Notes under the pieces: model-generated | What the model was told of the DNA's origin: nothing | Seen by the model: only the letters and a program-made list of their open reading frames with translations | Databases searched by the model: none | In this document: positions 9,801-17,922 of the stretch, one piece after another | Position numbering within the stretch: position 1 is the first letter of the stretch | How the letters are laid out: every line of letters starts with the position of its first letter | Source: Streptomyces caniscabiei | Lineage (GTDB): Bacteria > Actinomycetota > Actinomycetes > Streptomycetales > Streptomycetaceae | NCBI RefSeq assembly: GCF_014930365.1 | Contig: NZ_JABXWI010000013.1 | Span: 259,546 to 323,545, forward strand | Direction of reading: 5' to 3' | Length of the DNA: 64,000 nucleotides | Translations under genes and position numbers: made by a program

Positions 9801-10131
9801 CAGCGAGGTCCGCGCCGCGGCCCTGCGCCAGCTGGCCGACTGGGGGCTCGACGAGGCCGCGTTCGCGGCCGAACTGGTGCTCAGCGAGCTGATCACCAAC
9901 GCGATCCGCCACGGCGCCGGGCCCATCCGGGTACGGCTGCTCCGTGACCGCTCCCTGATCTGCGAGGTCGCCGACACCAGCAGCACCGCCCCGCACCTGC
10001 GCCGGGCCGCCACCACCGACGAGGGCGGACGCGGCCTGTTCCTCGTCGCCCAGCTCTCCCAGAGCTGGGGCACGCGCTACACCACGGAGGGCAAGGTCAT
10101 CTGGGCCGAGTGCGGGCTCGACGGCGGCTGA
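6883..10131 (+). CDS. GAF-GAF-SpoIIE phosphatase-HATPase regulatory protein
   Basis: 1082 residues from ATG 6883; upstream in-frame starts exist at GTG 6856 and ATG 6865. Order: an N-terminal GAF of the type found in AcoR-like activators (SILDSWRRCRSLGLSPD, then FAGTNGIGLAL near 148), a long Pro/Ala/Thr-rich linker (about 330-520), a second GAF (about 528-709), a PP2C/SpoIIE phosphatase (715-925; GGDWYDV near 752, FVGDVVGHG near 767) and a C-terminal RsbW-like ATPase (950-1080; ELITNAIRHGAG near 1000). Such proteins control anti-sigma/anti-anti-sigma switches in response to a ligand. There is no adjacent sigma factor or STAS gene. The AcoR-type sensor region is unusual ahead of SpoIIE, because in AcoR it precedes a sigma-54 AAA module. 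Confidence 0.88.
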   Translation: MPDISDKRIVQGASEASVVRSDGEPIPTGRATDGTGPTLFRERFLQGEPLESGVRASILDSWRRCRSLGLSPDRSDLPFRDDFDRDDRVARAAAPVLDRLEARFAGSAMNISVADANGTVLLRRFGEASLARGLPDIQTTPGFVFAERFAGTNGIGLALAERRLIRVYGAEHFAERSQGSACRALPVRDPLSGRIEGVLCFGYPRGFENPALSTVIRKAAAAIERRLLGQSSARERSLLRAYLDAGPEAGVAGPGHGVGVDELALGLRPADRATLLEKAAELISRAQRAAVEVSLTDGRRVTLVSRPMTSASGVEGVAVEAVVHDSSGQETFAAPRRVEPVLSLTAGPASPVTPLAPVGPPLVHRLRNAPLPVATGPLASVPAPGHLRETAPLGRTGTGIDGATADASTEPRASGVPSTTEGSRPAADGSLPATEGPAAEPLHTREGVTTAPGAPPATDRPASAVDDLLHTPEGVAFTAPAAPSPGQGPPAAVTPPAPADGHPGTRPRPRPRAPERGLLMVGEPHVGGYALAARRRLELLSEASARIGTTLDVRRTAQELAETAVPRLADFVTIDLAEPVLRGEEAADPRSDLRRTVVHGIRDDLPFSPVGKQVDYGPTVPQLRCLTSGEALLEPDLKTAAGWLAQDPEHTERLLSHVHSLIAVPLVARGVVLGVAAFYRAQDPAPFGDDDRSLAQELATRAALSIDNARRYTRERTMVLALQRSLLPQGLLDRDSVEVAHRYLPAESDVGGDWYDVIPLSGTRIGLFVGDVVGHGMLSAATMGRVRTAARSFAELDFPPDEVLTHLDNLVGRLDREDPVSDGGGIIGATCLYAVYDPTSQRCTLARAGHPPPALVQPDGTVSFPELPAGPPLGLGGLPFEAVDVHLPEGSTLVLYTDGLIEDRERDVDVVLDQLRAALAHPEHTPEETCRVVLDTVASPHPGDDIALLVARTHAFDPSRVATWELPADPARVSEVRAAALRQLADWGLDEAAFAAELVLSELITNAIRHGAGPIRVRLLRDRSLICEVADTSSTAPHLRRAATTDEGGRGLFLVAQLSQSWGTRYTTEGKVIWAECGLDGG

Positions 10132-10203
10132 GGCGAGCAGCGTCCCTGCGGCGGCCCGCCCTCCGGCCCCGTACCCGTCGGGGGCGGCGATCGTGACCCG
10201 ATA

Positions 10204-10218
10204 TCACCAAAGGGGTGA
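10204..10218. promoter_or_regulatory. Inverted repeat upstream of the sugar ABC transporter
   Basis: TCACC (10204-10208) and GGTGA (10214-10218) flank AAAGG, about 90 bp before the transporter operon. It could be an operator for the operon. No regulator gene is adjacent, and no confident -35/-10 pair is seen. Confidence 0.3.
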
Positions 10219-10307
10219 AAGACGCGAATAACGCGTAAGGGGCGGTTAGCATCGCTGGCGCAAGTCGAAGTCGGGAAGAACCCGCCAGGCCGACCCCGGA
10301 GCTGTCC

Positions 10308-11951
10308 GTGCACGACGCTCACGACACCTCTGCGCAGCCGGCCCCGCTCAGCGGGGCCGAGCCGCTGGTGCGTGTCCGCGGTCTCACGAAACGTTTCGGC
10401 GGAACGGTCGCCCTGGCCGGGGTCTACCTCGACGTCCACGCGGGCAGCGTGCTCGCGCTGCTCGGCCCCAACGGCGCCGGCAAATCGACGCTCATCAAGA
10501 TCCTCGCCGGTGTCCACCACGCCGACTCGGGGTCGATCACCGTGGACGGACACCCCCTCGGGAGCCCCGCCGCCTCCCACCGCATGTCCTTCATCCACCA
10601 GGACCTCGGACTCGTGGAGTGGATGACGGTCGCCGAGAACATCGCCCTGAGCAACGGGTACGCGCGCCGGGCCGGACTGATCTCCTGGCGGCGCACCCGG
10701 GACCGCTGCACCGAGGCCCTGGCGCTCGTCGGCGGCACCGTCGACCCCGACGCGCCGGTCGCCCGCCTCGCCCCCGCCGAACGGTCGCTGGTCGCCATCG
10801 CCCGCGCCCTGGCCACCCGGGCGGGCCTCATCGTGCTCGACGAGCCGACCGCCCGCCTTCCCTCGGCGGACTGCACCCGCCTCTTCCGCGTCCTGCGCGG
10901 CCTGCGCGACCGGGGCCACGGCATCCTCTACGTCAGCCATCGCCTCGACGAGGTGTACGAGGTCGCCGACACCTTCGCCGTCCTGCGCGACGGCCGCTTC
11001 GTCAGCCAGGGCTCGACCGAGGGCCACAGCCCACTGCGCCTGGTGCGCGACATCACCGGCGAGGAACCACCGGGCCCACGCCCCACCCCGGCACGGCCCA
11101 CCGCACCCACCCCGGCACGGCCCACCGCACCCGGACCGGCCGCGGCCCCGGCACCGCCCGCCGCCGCGGCCACCGGCCCCGTCCCGCTGACGACCGGCGC
11201 CCCGGCGGTGCTCGTGCTCGACGGCGTACGGACATCCGGTGCCGGACCCGTCGACCTGGAGCTGCGGGCCGGGGAGGCCCTCGGCCTGGTCGGGCTCTCG
11301 GGCGCCGGACACCTGGACCTCGGCCGCGCCCTCGCGGGAGCCCGCCCCCTCATCGGCGGACAGGTCCTGCTGGACGGCGCCCCCTACCGACCCCGGTCCG
11401 TCACCGACGCCGTCGCCCGCGGTGTCGCCCTCGTCCCCGGCGACCGGCAGCGGGAGGGCTGCCTCCCCGGGCTGACCGTACGGGAGAACCTCCTGGCCAA
11501 CCCCCGTGCCGGGGACGGGCCCACGCCGCGCTGGATCGCCCCCCGCCGGGAACGCGCCGAGGCCGCCGCCCTGACCGAACGGTTCTCGGTGCGGCCCCGC
11601 GACAGCGAGAGGACCATCGCCACCCTCTCCGGCGGCAACCAGCAGAAGGTCATGATCGGCCGCTGGCTGCGGACCGGGCTGCGGCTGCTGATCCTGGAGG
11701 AACCGACCGCGAGCGTCGACGTCGGCGCCAAGGCCGCGATCCACCGCCTCCTGGACGAGGCCCGGGGCGAAGGCCTCGCGCTCCTCCTCATCTCCACCGA
11801 CTTCGAGGAGGTGACGGGCGTGTGCGGGCGCGCCCTGGTCTTCGTCCGGGGAGCGGTGACGGCCGAGCCGAGCGGCCCGGCGCTCACGGTCGCGGGCCTG
11901 ACCCGGGCGGCCTCGGCCATGCCCCCCTCCGGCACCGCGACGCATCCGTGA
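10308..11951 (+). CDS. Sugar ABC transporter, double ATP-binding subunit (RbsA/XylG type)
   Basis: 547 residues with two tandem nucleotide-binding domains. The first has Walker A GPNGAGKST (about 51-59) and Walker B LIVLDEPTARL, but an atypical signature (LAPAERSLVAIARAL). The second has the degenerate P-loop usual for this family (GLSGAGHLDL), a full signature LSGGNQQKVMIGRW and Walker B LLILEEPTASVD. A Pro/Ala linker contains a 24-base duplication (TPARPTAP twice, about 11085-11131). Together with the following permease and binding protein it forms a complete CUT2 importer. GTG 10308 is used as start. It overlaps the permease by four bases, implying translational coupling. Confidence 0.92.
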   Translation: MHDAHDTSAQPAPLSGAEPLVRVRGLTKRFGGTVALAGVYLDVHAGSVLALLGPNGAGKSTLIKILAGVHHADSGSITVDGHPLGSPAASHRMSFIHQDLGLVEWMTVAENIALSNGYARRAGLISWRRTRDRCTEALALVGGTVDPDAPVARLAPAERSLVAIARALATRAGLIVLDEPTARLPSADCTRLFRVLRGLRDRGHGILYVSHRLDEVYEVADTFAVLRDGRFVSQGSTEGHSPLRLVRDITGEEPPGPRPTPARPTAPTPARPTAPGPAAAPAPPAAAATGPVPLTTGAPAVLVLDGVRTSGAGPVDLELRAGEALGLVGLSGAGHLDLGRALAGARPLIGGQVLLDGAPYRPRSVTDAVARGVALVPGDRQREGCLPGLTVRENLLANPRAGDGPTPRWIAPRRERAEAAALTERFSVRPRDSERTIATLSGGNQQKVMIGRWLRTGLRLLILEEPTASVDVGAKAAIHRLLDEARGEGLALLLISTDFEEVTGVCGRALVFVRGAVTAEPSGPALTVAGLTRAASAMPPSGTATHP

Positions 11952-13072
11952 CGGCCCCGCCCTCCCCGCCCGCGCCGCGCCCGCGCCGCCCGCGCCCGCC
12001 GCACCGGCTCCGCGTCCGGGGCGGCCCCGGCGGGCACCTCGTCGGCGCCTACGGTCTCCTCGGCCTCACGGTCCTGCTCGTCCTGGTCTTCTCCCTGGCC
12101 CTGCCGCGCACCTTCCCCACTCTGGACACCCTCGACGCGATCCTCTCCACCCAGTCGATCCCGGCCGTCCTGGCGCTCGCCGCCATGGTGCCGATCGTGA
12201 CCGGCGCGTTCGACCTCTCCATCGGCTACGGCCTCGGGCTGGCGCACGTCATGGTCCTGTACCTCATCGTCGAGGCCGGCTGGCCATGGCCGCTCGCCTG
12301 CCTCGCCGTGATCGCCGGGGGGACGGTCGTGGGCGTCCTCAACGGGGTCATCGTCGAGTTCGGCCGGATCGACTCCTTCATCGCCACCCTCGGCACCGGC
12401 AGCATGATGTACGCCGTCACCGGCTGGATCACCGACGGCGGCCGGATCGTCCCGGGCCCCCAGGGCCTGCCGCCCGCCTTCACCGACCTCTACACCTCCA
12501 CCTTCCTCGGTCTCCCGGTCCCCGCCTTCTACGTGCTGGCGCTCACCGTCGCCCTCTGGCTGGTGCTGGAGCGGCTGCCGATCGGGCGGTACCTGTACGT
12601 CGTCGGGTCGAACCCGCGCGCCGCCGACCTCGTCGGCATCCCCGTCCGCACCTACACGATCTGCGCCTTCGCCACGTCCGGCCTGATCGTCGGCTGCGCG
12701 GGGGTACTGCTCGCGGCCCAGCAGCAGATCGGCAATCCGAGCGTCGGCCTCGACTATCTGCTGCCCGCCTTCGTCGGAGCCCTTCTCGGCTCCACCGCCA
12801 TCAGGCCGGGCCGTCCCAACGCGCTGGGCACCCTCGTCGCCGTCGCCGTCCTCGCCGTCGGCCTCACCGGCATCGCCCAGCTGGGCGCCGACTTCTGGAC
12901 GGTGCCCCTGTTCCACGGCGGCACGCTCCTCCTCGCCGTCGGCCTGGCCGGGTACGCCGCCCGCCGCCGGATGCGCACCGGAGTCTTCGCGGCCCGGGCC
13001 GCTCCCGCCGCGACCCCGGACACACCGTCCGCACCGCCTCCCGACGGCGCCCCGAACGACCGTGGCCCCTGA
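11948..13072 (+). CDS. Sugar ABC transporter permease (RbsC/XylH type)
   Basis: 374 residues beginning at GTG 11948 within the GTGA overlap with the ATPase stop. A basic, Pro-rich N-terminus (residues 1-30) precedes about nine hydrophobic membrane segments. The BPD_transp_2 hallmarks are present: PIVTGAFDLSIGYGLGLAH, a GVLNGVIV segment and the cytoplasmic ATPase-docking turn GSNPRAADLVGIPV. The frame is open far upstream, but that part overlaps the ATPase gene and is not coding. The C-terminal tail is a low-complexity Ala/Pro stretch. Confidence 0.92.
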   Translation: MTAPPSPPAPRPRRPRPPHRLRVRGGPGGHLVGAYGLLGLTVLLVLVFSLALPRTFPTLDTLDAILSTQSIPAVLALAAMVPIVTGAFDLSIGYGLGLAHVMVLYLIVEAGWPWPLACLAVIAGGTVVGVLNGVIVEFGRIDSFIATLGTGSMMYAVTGWITDGGRIVPGPQGLPPAFTDLYTSTFLGLPVPAFYVLALTVALWLVLERLPIGRYLYVVGSNPRAADLVGIPVRTYTICAFATSGLIVGCAGVLLAAQQQIGNPSVGLDYLLPAFVGALLGSTAIRPGRPNALGTLVAVAVLAVGLTGIAQLGADFWTVPLFHGGTLLLAVGLAGYAARRRMRTGVFAARAAPAATPDTPSAPPPDGAPNDRGP

Positions 13073-13102
13073 ACGAGTCGCCCGTCCCGGCCACCCGTTC
13101 GG

Positions 13103-13147
13103 CGGCCACCCACCCGGCCGGCCATTCGCCGGCCACCCACCCGGCCG
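13103..13147. repeat. 18-bp direct repeat between permease and binding protein genes
   Basis: CGGCCACCCACCCGGCCG occurs at 13103-13120 and again at 13130-13147, inside the 162-bp gap before the binding-protein gene. It is GC-rich and could fold; no function is evident. Confidence 0.6.
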
Positions 13148-13234
13148 CCCCATCCGGCGGGCCCCGCCCGGCCCCCCTCGCGGCCGCCAGCTCCCGACAG
13201 CGTCTCCCCGCTCGTCCCTCCGCAAGGAGTCCTC

Positions 13235-14404
13235 GTGCACCACCACCGCACCGCCCGCTCCGGCGCCCTCAGGGTCCGCCGCGTGGCGACCGCCCTGCTG
13301 ACCGCGGCGGCCACCGTCGTACTCGCCGGCTGCGAACGCGGATCGTCCGGCGACCCGGACCCCTCCGCCACCGGCACGAGCGGCTGCCCCGAGGCACAGG
13401 CCGAGGCCGCGGCCGCCGTCAGCCGCGCGGAGCGCGACGACGTCCCCTGGAACGGCCCCACCGGCGGACCCAGGGCCGTGACCGGCAGAACCCTCGTCTA
13501 CGTCGCCCAGACCATGACCAACCCCGGAGTCGCGGGCGCCGCCGAGGGCGTACGGGAGGCCGCGCGGGTCATCGGCTGGAACCTGCGGGTGATCGACGGC
13601 GGAGGCACACCCGCCGGCATCCAGGCCGCGATGAGCGAGGCCGTGACGCTCCGCCCCTCCGGCATCGTCATCGGTGGCTTCGACCCCAACTCGACCTCGC
13701 AGCAGCTCGCGCGCGCCGAACGGGCCGGCATCCCGGTCATCGGCTGGCACGCCGTCGCCGCCCCCGGCCCCAGCCGGAGCCCCGCCCTCTTCACCAACAT
13801 CACCACCCAGGTCGAGGACGTGGCGAGGATCAGCGCCCGCTGGGTCATCTCCACCTCGAACGGCGACGCCGGGGCCGTGATCTTCACCGACGCCTCGATC
13901 CCCTTCGCCAAGAACAAGTCCGAGCTGATCAGGGACGAACTCGCCACCTGCGAGGGCGTCGACCTGCTGTCGTACGTCAACATCCCGATCTCCGACGCGA
14001 GCAGCCGGACGCCCCGCGAGGTCTCCTCGCTGCTCTCCCGCTTCCAGGACCGCTGGACCCACTCGGTCGCCATCAACGACCTGTACTTCGCCGATGCCGC
14101 CCCCGCCTTCCGTGCGGCCGGCAAGGACGGGGCGGGGCCGCCGTTCAACATCGGTGCCGGGGACGGCGACCCCTCCGCCTTCCAGCGCGTGGACAGCGAG
14201 CAGTACCAGGCGGCCACCGTCCCCGAACCGCTCACGCTGCAGGGCTGGCAGATCGTCGACGAGTTCAACCGGGCCTTCTCCGGCAGCCCCGCCAGCGGCT
14301 ATGTGGCGCCGGTCCACATCAGCACGGCCGACAACAGCGAAGGCGCGACGAGCTGGAACCCGTCGGGCTACCGGGAGGGGTACCGGAAGATCTGGGGCAA
14401 GTGA
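13235..14404 (+). CDS. Sugar ABC transporter substrate-binding lipoprotein (RbsB-like)
   Basis: 389 residues. GTG 13235 follows AAGGAG. A basic N-region and hydrophobic core lead to a lipobox LAGC, with Cys33 as the lipidated residue. The mature part has two Rossmann-like lobes of the periplasmic-binding-protein-1 (type I) family: LVYVAQTMTNPGVAGAAEGV, then IDGGGTPAGIQAAM and GIVIGGFDPNS. It is extracytoplasmic and feeds the CUT2 importer encoded just upstream. The ligand is not readable; a pentose, hexose or related sugar is expected from the family. Confidence 0.88.
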   Translation: MHHHRTARSGALRVRRVATALLTAAATVVLAGCERGSSGDPDPSATGTSGCPEAQAEAAAAVSRAERDDVPWNGPTGGPRAVTGRTLVYVAQTMTNPGVAGAAEGVREAARVIGWNLRVIDGGGTPAGIQAAMSEAVTLRPSGIVIGGFDPNSTSQQLARAERAGIPVIGWHAVAAPGPSRSPALFTNITTQVEDVARISARWVISTSNGDAGAVIFTDASIPFAKNKSELIRDELATCEGVDLLSYVNIPISDASSRTPREVSSLLSRFQDRWTHSVAINDLYFADAAPAFRAAGKDGAGPPFNIGAGDGDPSAFQRVDSEQYQAATVPEPLTLQGWQIVDEFNRAFSGSPASGYVAPVHISTADNSEGATSWNPSGYREGYRKIWGK

Positions 14405-14440
14405 TCCCGCCGCCCTCCCCGCCGCCCTGTCGTCGGCCGG

Positions 14441-15694
14441 TCAGAGCCGGAGGACGATCAGCGCGGTGTCGTCGGTGTTGCCGGTCGGCGGCAGCAGATC
14501 GGCCAGCAGGGCGTCGGCCAGGGTCTCGGGGTCGTGCCCGCGGTGGTGGGCCAGGGAGGCGGCGAGGCGCTCCAGACCGGTGTCGATGCTCTCGGTACGG
14601 CGCTCGATCAACCCGTCCGTGTACAGGACCAGGGTGGAGTCCTCGACGAAGGGCGTGCGGGCCTGGGGGCGCGGGAGCCGGGTCGGCCGGGCGGCGAGCG
14701 GTGGGTCGGTGGCGCCGTCGAGGAAGGTGACGGTGCCGTCGGGGTGCACCAGCGCGGGCGGCGGGTGGCCCGCGCAGCTGTAGGTGATGGTGCGGTCGTC
14801 CCAGTCGATGAAGGTCGTGACGACGGTGGTCGACTCGGCCCCGTCGACGGAGCGGGCGTAGCGGTCGAGGGCCTCCAGGGCCTGCGCCGGACCGTCGGCG
14901 ACGCGGGTGGCCCCGCTGAGGGCGCTGCGCAACTGGCCCATGGCGCAGGCGGCGGCCAGACCGTGCCCGACGACGTCGCCGACGGCCACCGCGAGGCCCT
15001 CGTCGTCCAGTTCGACCAGGTCGTACCAGTCGCCGCAGACGTTCAGCGCGCCGATGGCCGGCCGGTACCGCACGGCCGCGTCGTGGGAGCCGGTGGGGCC
15101 GGGCGGGGGCAGCATCGCCGCCTGGAGCGCCAGGGCGACCTCGCGCTCATGGGCGTGGGCGGTGCGCAGCCGTTCGTTGACCTCCTGGAGTTCCCGGGCG
15201 CGGGTGTACAGCTCGGCCTCCAGCACCCGGGCCCGGTCGGCCTCGCCCGGCGTGCCCCGGGGGTCCTCGTCGGCGGCGCCGCGGGCGCGGATGAGTTCGG
15301 TGACCTCCTCGACCCGGTGCACGATCATGGCCACCTTGCCGTCGGGGCCGAGGACGGGGGCGTTGACGGGGCTCCAGTAGTGCTCCTGCCAGAGGCCGGG
15401 CCGCTGCGGGTCCTCGATGTCGTAGCGGAGCAGGGCCATCGTGTCGCGTTCACCGGTGGCCACCGTGCGCAGCATCGACGCCTCCGTCTCCCGCATGCCG
15501 GCCGCCGCCGGTTCGTTCGGGTTCTCGGGGAAGACGTCGAAGATGTAGCGCCCGATCAGCTCGTCGCGGCTGCGTCCGGCCAGCCGTACGAAGTCGTCGT
15601 TGGCGTCGGCGTACACCAGATCGGGCGTGAGCAGCGCCACCATGCCGGGCAGGGCCCGGAACACCTCCGCATAGTCGATATGCGGTTCCCTCAT
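14441..15694 (-). CDS. PAS-domain PP2C/SpoIIE-type serine phosphatase
   Basis: 417 residues from ATG 15694, preceded (on its strand) by GGCAGG. The frame stays open further upstream only because it runs antisense to the FAD oxidoreductase gene. A PAS domain (about 10-125: FRALPGMVALLTPDLVYADA) is followed by a short coiled helix (about 145-185) and a SpoIIE/RsbU phosphatase domain (190-410) with CGDWYDLVEL and VGDVVGHGLAAA metal-binding motifs. It probably dephosphorylates an anti-anti-sigma factor after a PAS-sensed signal. There is no HATPase domain. It is convergent with the ABC binding-protein gene, 36 bp apart. Confidence 0.9.
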   Translation of the reverse strand: MREPHIDYAEVFRALPGMVALLTPDLVYADANDDFVRLAGRSRDELIGRYIFDVFPENPNEPAAAGMRETEASMLRTVATGERDTMALLRYDIEDPQRPGLWQEHYWSPVNAPVLGPDGKVAMIVHRVEEVTELIRARGAADEDPRGTPGEADRARVLEAELYTRARELQEVNERLRTAHAHEREVALALQAAMLPPPGPTGSHDAAVRYRPAIGALNVCGDWYDLVELDDEGLAVAVGDVVGHGLAAACAMGQLRSALSGATRVADGPAQALEALDRYARSVDGAESTTVVTTFIDWDDRTITYSCAGHPPPALVHPDGTVTFLDGATDPPLAARPTRLPRPQARTPFVEDSTLVLYTDGLIERRTESIDTGLERLAASLAHHRGHDPETLADALLADLLPPTGNTDDTALIVLRL

Positions 15695-15843
15695 GTCCAG
15701 CCTGCCTTGGCGCCGAGCGTCGGTGTGCCGTTCCACGATAGGCGCGAACCGACCGCGGGACCCGGCAGTCCGCGCCACGGATGCCGAAACCTCCGCGATC
15801 CGCCACGTGGGTGTCCCACGAAAGAGTGACGCCGCCTTGTGTA

Positions 15844-15887
15844 CGGGCCCGGTCCGCCGCCTTCGCGCGGGGGACGGACCGGGCCCG
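15844..15887 (-). terminator. Hairpin downstream of the FAD oxidoreductase
   Basis: CGGGCCCGGTCCG (15844-15856) pairs perfectly with CGGACCGGGCCCG (15875-15887): a 13-bp stem with an 18-nt loop, 10 bases past the FAD oxidoreductase stop. Confidence 0.7.
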
Positions 15888-15897
15888 GTCCGACCGG

Positions 15898-17394
15898 TCA
15901 GAAGATGCCCGGGCCCGGGGTCAGGACCCCGTGCGGGTCGTAGCGGTTCTTCCAGGTGGTGAACGTTTCCCACATCGGTCCGTAGTGCGCCCGCCAGTCC
16001 GCCTCCGTGAAGGCGCACGCGCCGTGCGGGTAGCGGACTCCGCCGACGGCCGCCGCCTCCTGGTAGTAGCGGTAGTTGCGGTCCGTCATCCGTGACGCGA
16101 AGTCGGGGTCGGGGCCGGAGCGGGCCGCGTCCGTGAGCACGCTGACCAGCCAGACCCAGGGGCCGCCGGTGCCGTCGGGCAGCCGCAGCAGTGGTCGGCC
16201 GTAGCTCGCGCGCAGCATCGGGAAGACCAGGCCGAAGCCGGTCGGCCCCAGGTCCTCGGCGGTCAGCGACGGGAACACCGACGCGACGTACTCCTCGACC
16301 GCGCCGTCCGGCAGGAACAGGTCCGACCAGGGCTTGACCTTCGCGTCCCAGTCCAGGTTCGCCGCGAACGCGTCGTACAGGTCGGTGACCAGGGACATGT
16401 AGTCGAGATAGGAGTAGTCCTCGAAGGCGGCGGAGGCCGCGGCGGGGCTGAGTCCGCGCAGCAGACGGGACCCGTCGGGGGTGTCGCCGGGGTTGTGGAA
16501 GACGGTGGCCCACAGGACCAGGGGCTGTGCCGTGCCGGGCTGCGGGATGCTGCCGAGCGAGTCGAACTCGCCCCGGTCCGCCAGGACGCGGATGTCCTGG
16601 AAGAACGTCGGGATGTCCGGGTAGCCGATCCGGTAGGTGCGGGCCCGCTGCTTGGCCGGCACCAGGTCGACGGTGGCCCGGGTGATGACGCCGCACTGCC
16701 CGAGCCCGGCGAGCGCCGCCTCGAACAGATCACTGTTCTGGGATCCGGAGCACCACCTCATCCGGCCCTCACCCGTGACCACTTGGAGCCGGCGGGCGTG
16801 GTCGACCTGTGCGCCGACCCGGTAGGACGACATCATCCCGATCCCGCCCATGGACAGCGTCCCGCCGACGGTCGTCCTGGTGTAACTGGTGATCGACGCC
16901 GGTGTGAGGCCCTCCTCGTACGCGGCCTCGATCAGGTCCTTCCACAGCACACCGGCGTCGACGTCGGCGCCGTCCGCGCCGATCGAGTGGATCGTGTCCA
17001 GCGACCGCATCTCGACGACCAGGCCACCGCTGACGAGCGGTTGGCCGAACATCGCGTGGTGGGCGCCGGCCGGGGCGACCTCGATGCCGTGGTCGGCGCA
17101 GAAGGCGACCATTTTCCTGATGTCCTGCACCGACCCCGGCCGCAGCACCGCGCACGGCGTCCGGAACATGATGTTGCCCTGGTCGTGGGCGTTCGCCGCG
17201 AGTGACTCCGCGTCGAACACGAGGGTCCCGTCGAGGGGTGGGGCCGTGGCGAAGGACGCGACGTCCGCGGCCGCCGCCTCGGTCACCCACTGCCGGGTGA
17301 GCAGGTCGAAACCGGCCACGAGCGCCAGGCTCCCGGCGCCGAAGCGGGCCAGGAACTGCCGTCTGCCGACGGGACCGCTCTGTCTCTCTGTCAT
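15898..17394 (-). CDS. Tat-exported FAD-dependent oxidoreductase (VAO/cytokinin-dehydrogenase-like)
   Basis: 498 residues from ATG 17394, which has GGAGG six bases upstream; an ATG 13 codons earlier lacks one. The N-terminus is a twin-arginine signal (GRRQFLARFGAGSLALVAG, Arg11-Arg12). The PCMH/VAO FAD-binding fold follows (about 75-245: APAGAHHAMFGQPLVSGGLV, TRTTVGGTLSMGGIG), then a C-terminal substrate domain ending KNRYDPHGVLTPGPGIF, as in cytokinin-dehydrogenase/BBE relatives. Substrates of secreted homologues are amines, alcohols or sugars. The GxxxGG with His-His (GAHH) hints at a covalent flavin link, but that is inference. Confidence 0.85.
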   Translation of the reverse strand: MTERQSGPVGRRQFLARFGAGSLALVAGFDLLTRQWVTEAAAADVASFATAPPLDGTLVFDAESLAANAHDQGNIMFRTPCAVLRPGSVQDIRKMVAFCADHGIEVAPAGAHHAMFGQPLVSGGLVVEMRSLDTIHSIGADGADVDAGVLWKDLIEAAYEEGLTPASITSYTRTTVGGTLSMGGIGMMSSYRVGAQVDHARRLQVVTGEGRMRWCSGSQNSDLFEAALAGLGQCGVITRATVDLVPAKQRARTYRIGYPDIPTFFQDIRVLADRGEFDSLGSIPQPGTAQPLVLWATVFHNPGDTPDGSRLLRGLSPAAASAAFEDYSYLDYMSLVTDLYDAFAANLDWDAKVKPWSDLFLPDGAVEEYVASVFPSLTAEDLGPTGFGLVFPMLRASYGRPLLRLPDGTGGPWVWLVSVLTDAARSGPDPDFASRMTDRNYRYYQEAAAVGGVRYPHGACAFTEADWRAHYGPMWETFTTWKNRYDPHGVLTPGPGIF

Positions 17395-17922
17395 GACAGC
17401 CTCCGTGGTGTCGGCGCGGCGGATGATCGGCACGCCGCGCCGGGTCTGTCGTCCTGTCCGGGGGAGGAATCGGTGCTCGACCGGTACTCGACCGAACCGG
17501 ACCGATGACTCAGCGTGGTCATCACCAAGCGCGATCTCCCCCTGACATTCCGCTTACGGCTCATCATGACTTCCCGGGGGCCCGCCGCGCGACGGGGTCG
17601 GGGCGTCCGATCTGTGCGGTGGGGCGGTGGAAGCGCGCGCCGAAGTGGATTTACCTCACGGCGCGACAGAAGCCCTGATTCGGCCTTGCCCGTGCAGGTG
17701 CGGCACGCCTCAACCGTCGCAAGGACCGCGCAGGTTGACGATCCGTCATCAGGTCGAGTGATGATACGATCACCGCACTTACCGAACGGACGGATGGGTG
17801 CAAAAGGAGCATCTCTCGCCATTCGTGGAGGCCTGGGTGGCAACCCCGAAGTGGCTGGCCTTCGGTCTGTGTGAAGTGACGGAAATTCAGTAGCTGGCCA
17901 TCGGCCGCCTGAAGAGGGTCTC
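17395..17922. other. Divergent intergenic region before the conservon
   Basis: 528 bp between the FAD oxidoreductase start and cvnA. A TTGACG hexamer lies at 17735-17740 and TAnnnT-like TACGAT at 17765-17770, but their 24-bp spacing is too long for a convincing sigma-70 promoter. Frames here have poor codon bias and I see no gene. Confidence 0.5.

Noticed and set aside
10619..11947. Upstream part of the permease frame as a long N-terminal protein
   Set aside because: It overlaps the ATPase gene in another frame and has Arg/Pro-rich shadow composition; the GTG in the GTGA overlap is the natural start.
15695..16696. Upstream extension of the PAS-PP2C phosphatase frame
   Set aside because: Antisense shadow of the FAD oxidoreductase gene; the PAS domain begins right at Met 15694.
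17515..17874. Small plus-strand gene before cvnA
   Set aside because: Arg/Ser-rich translation without codon bias or domain, in a promoter region.
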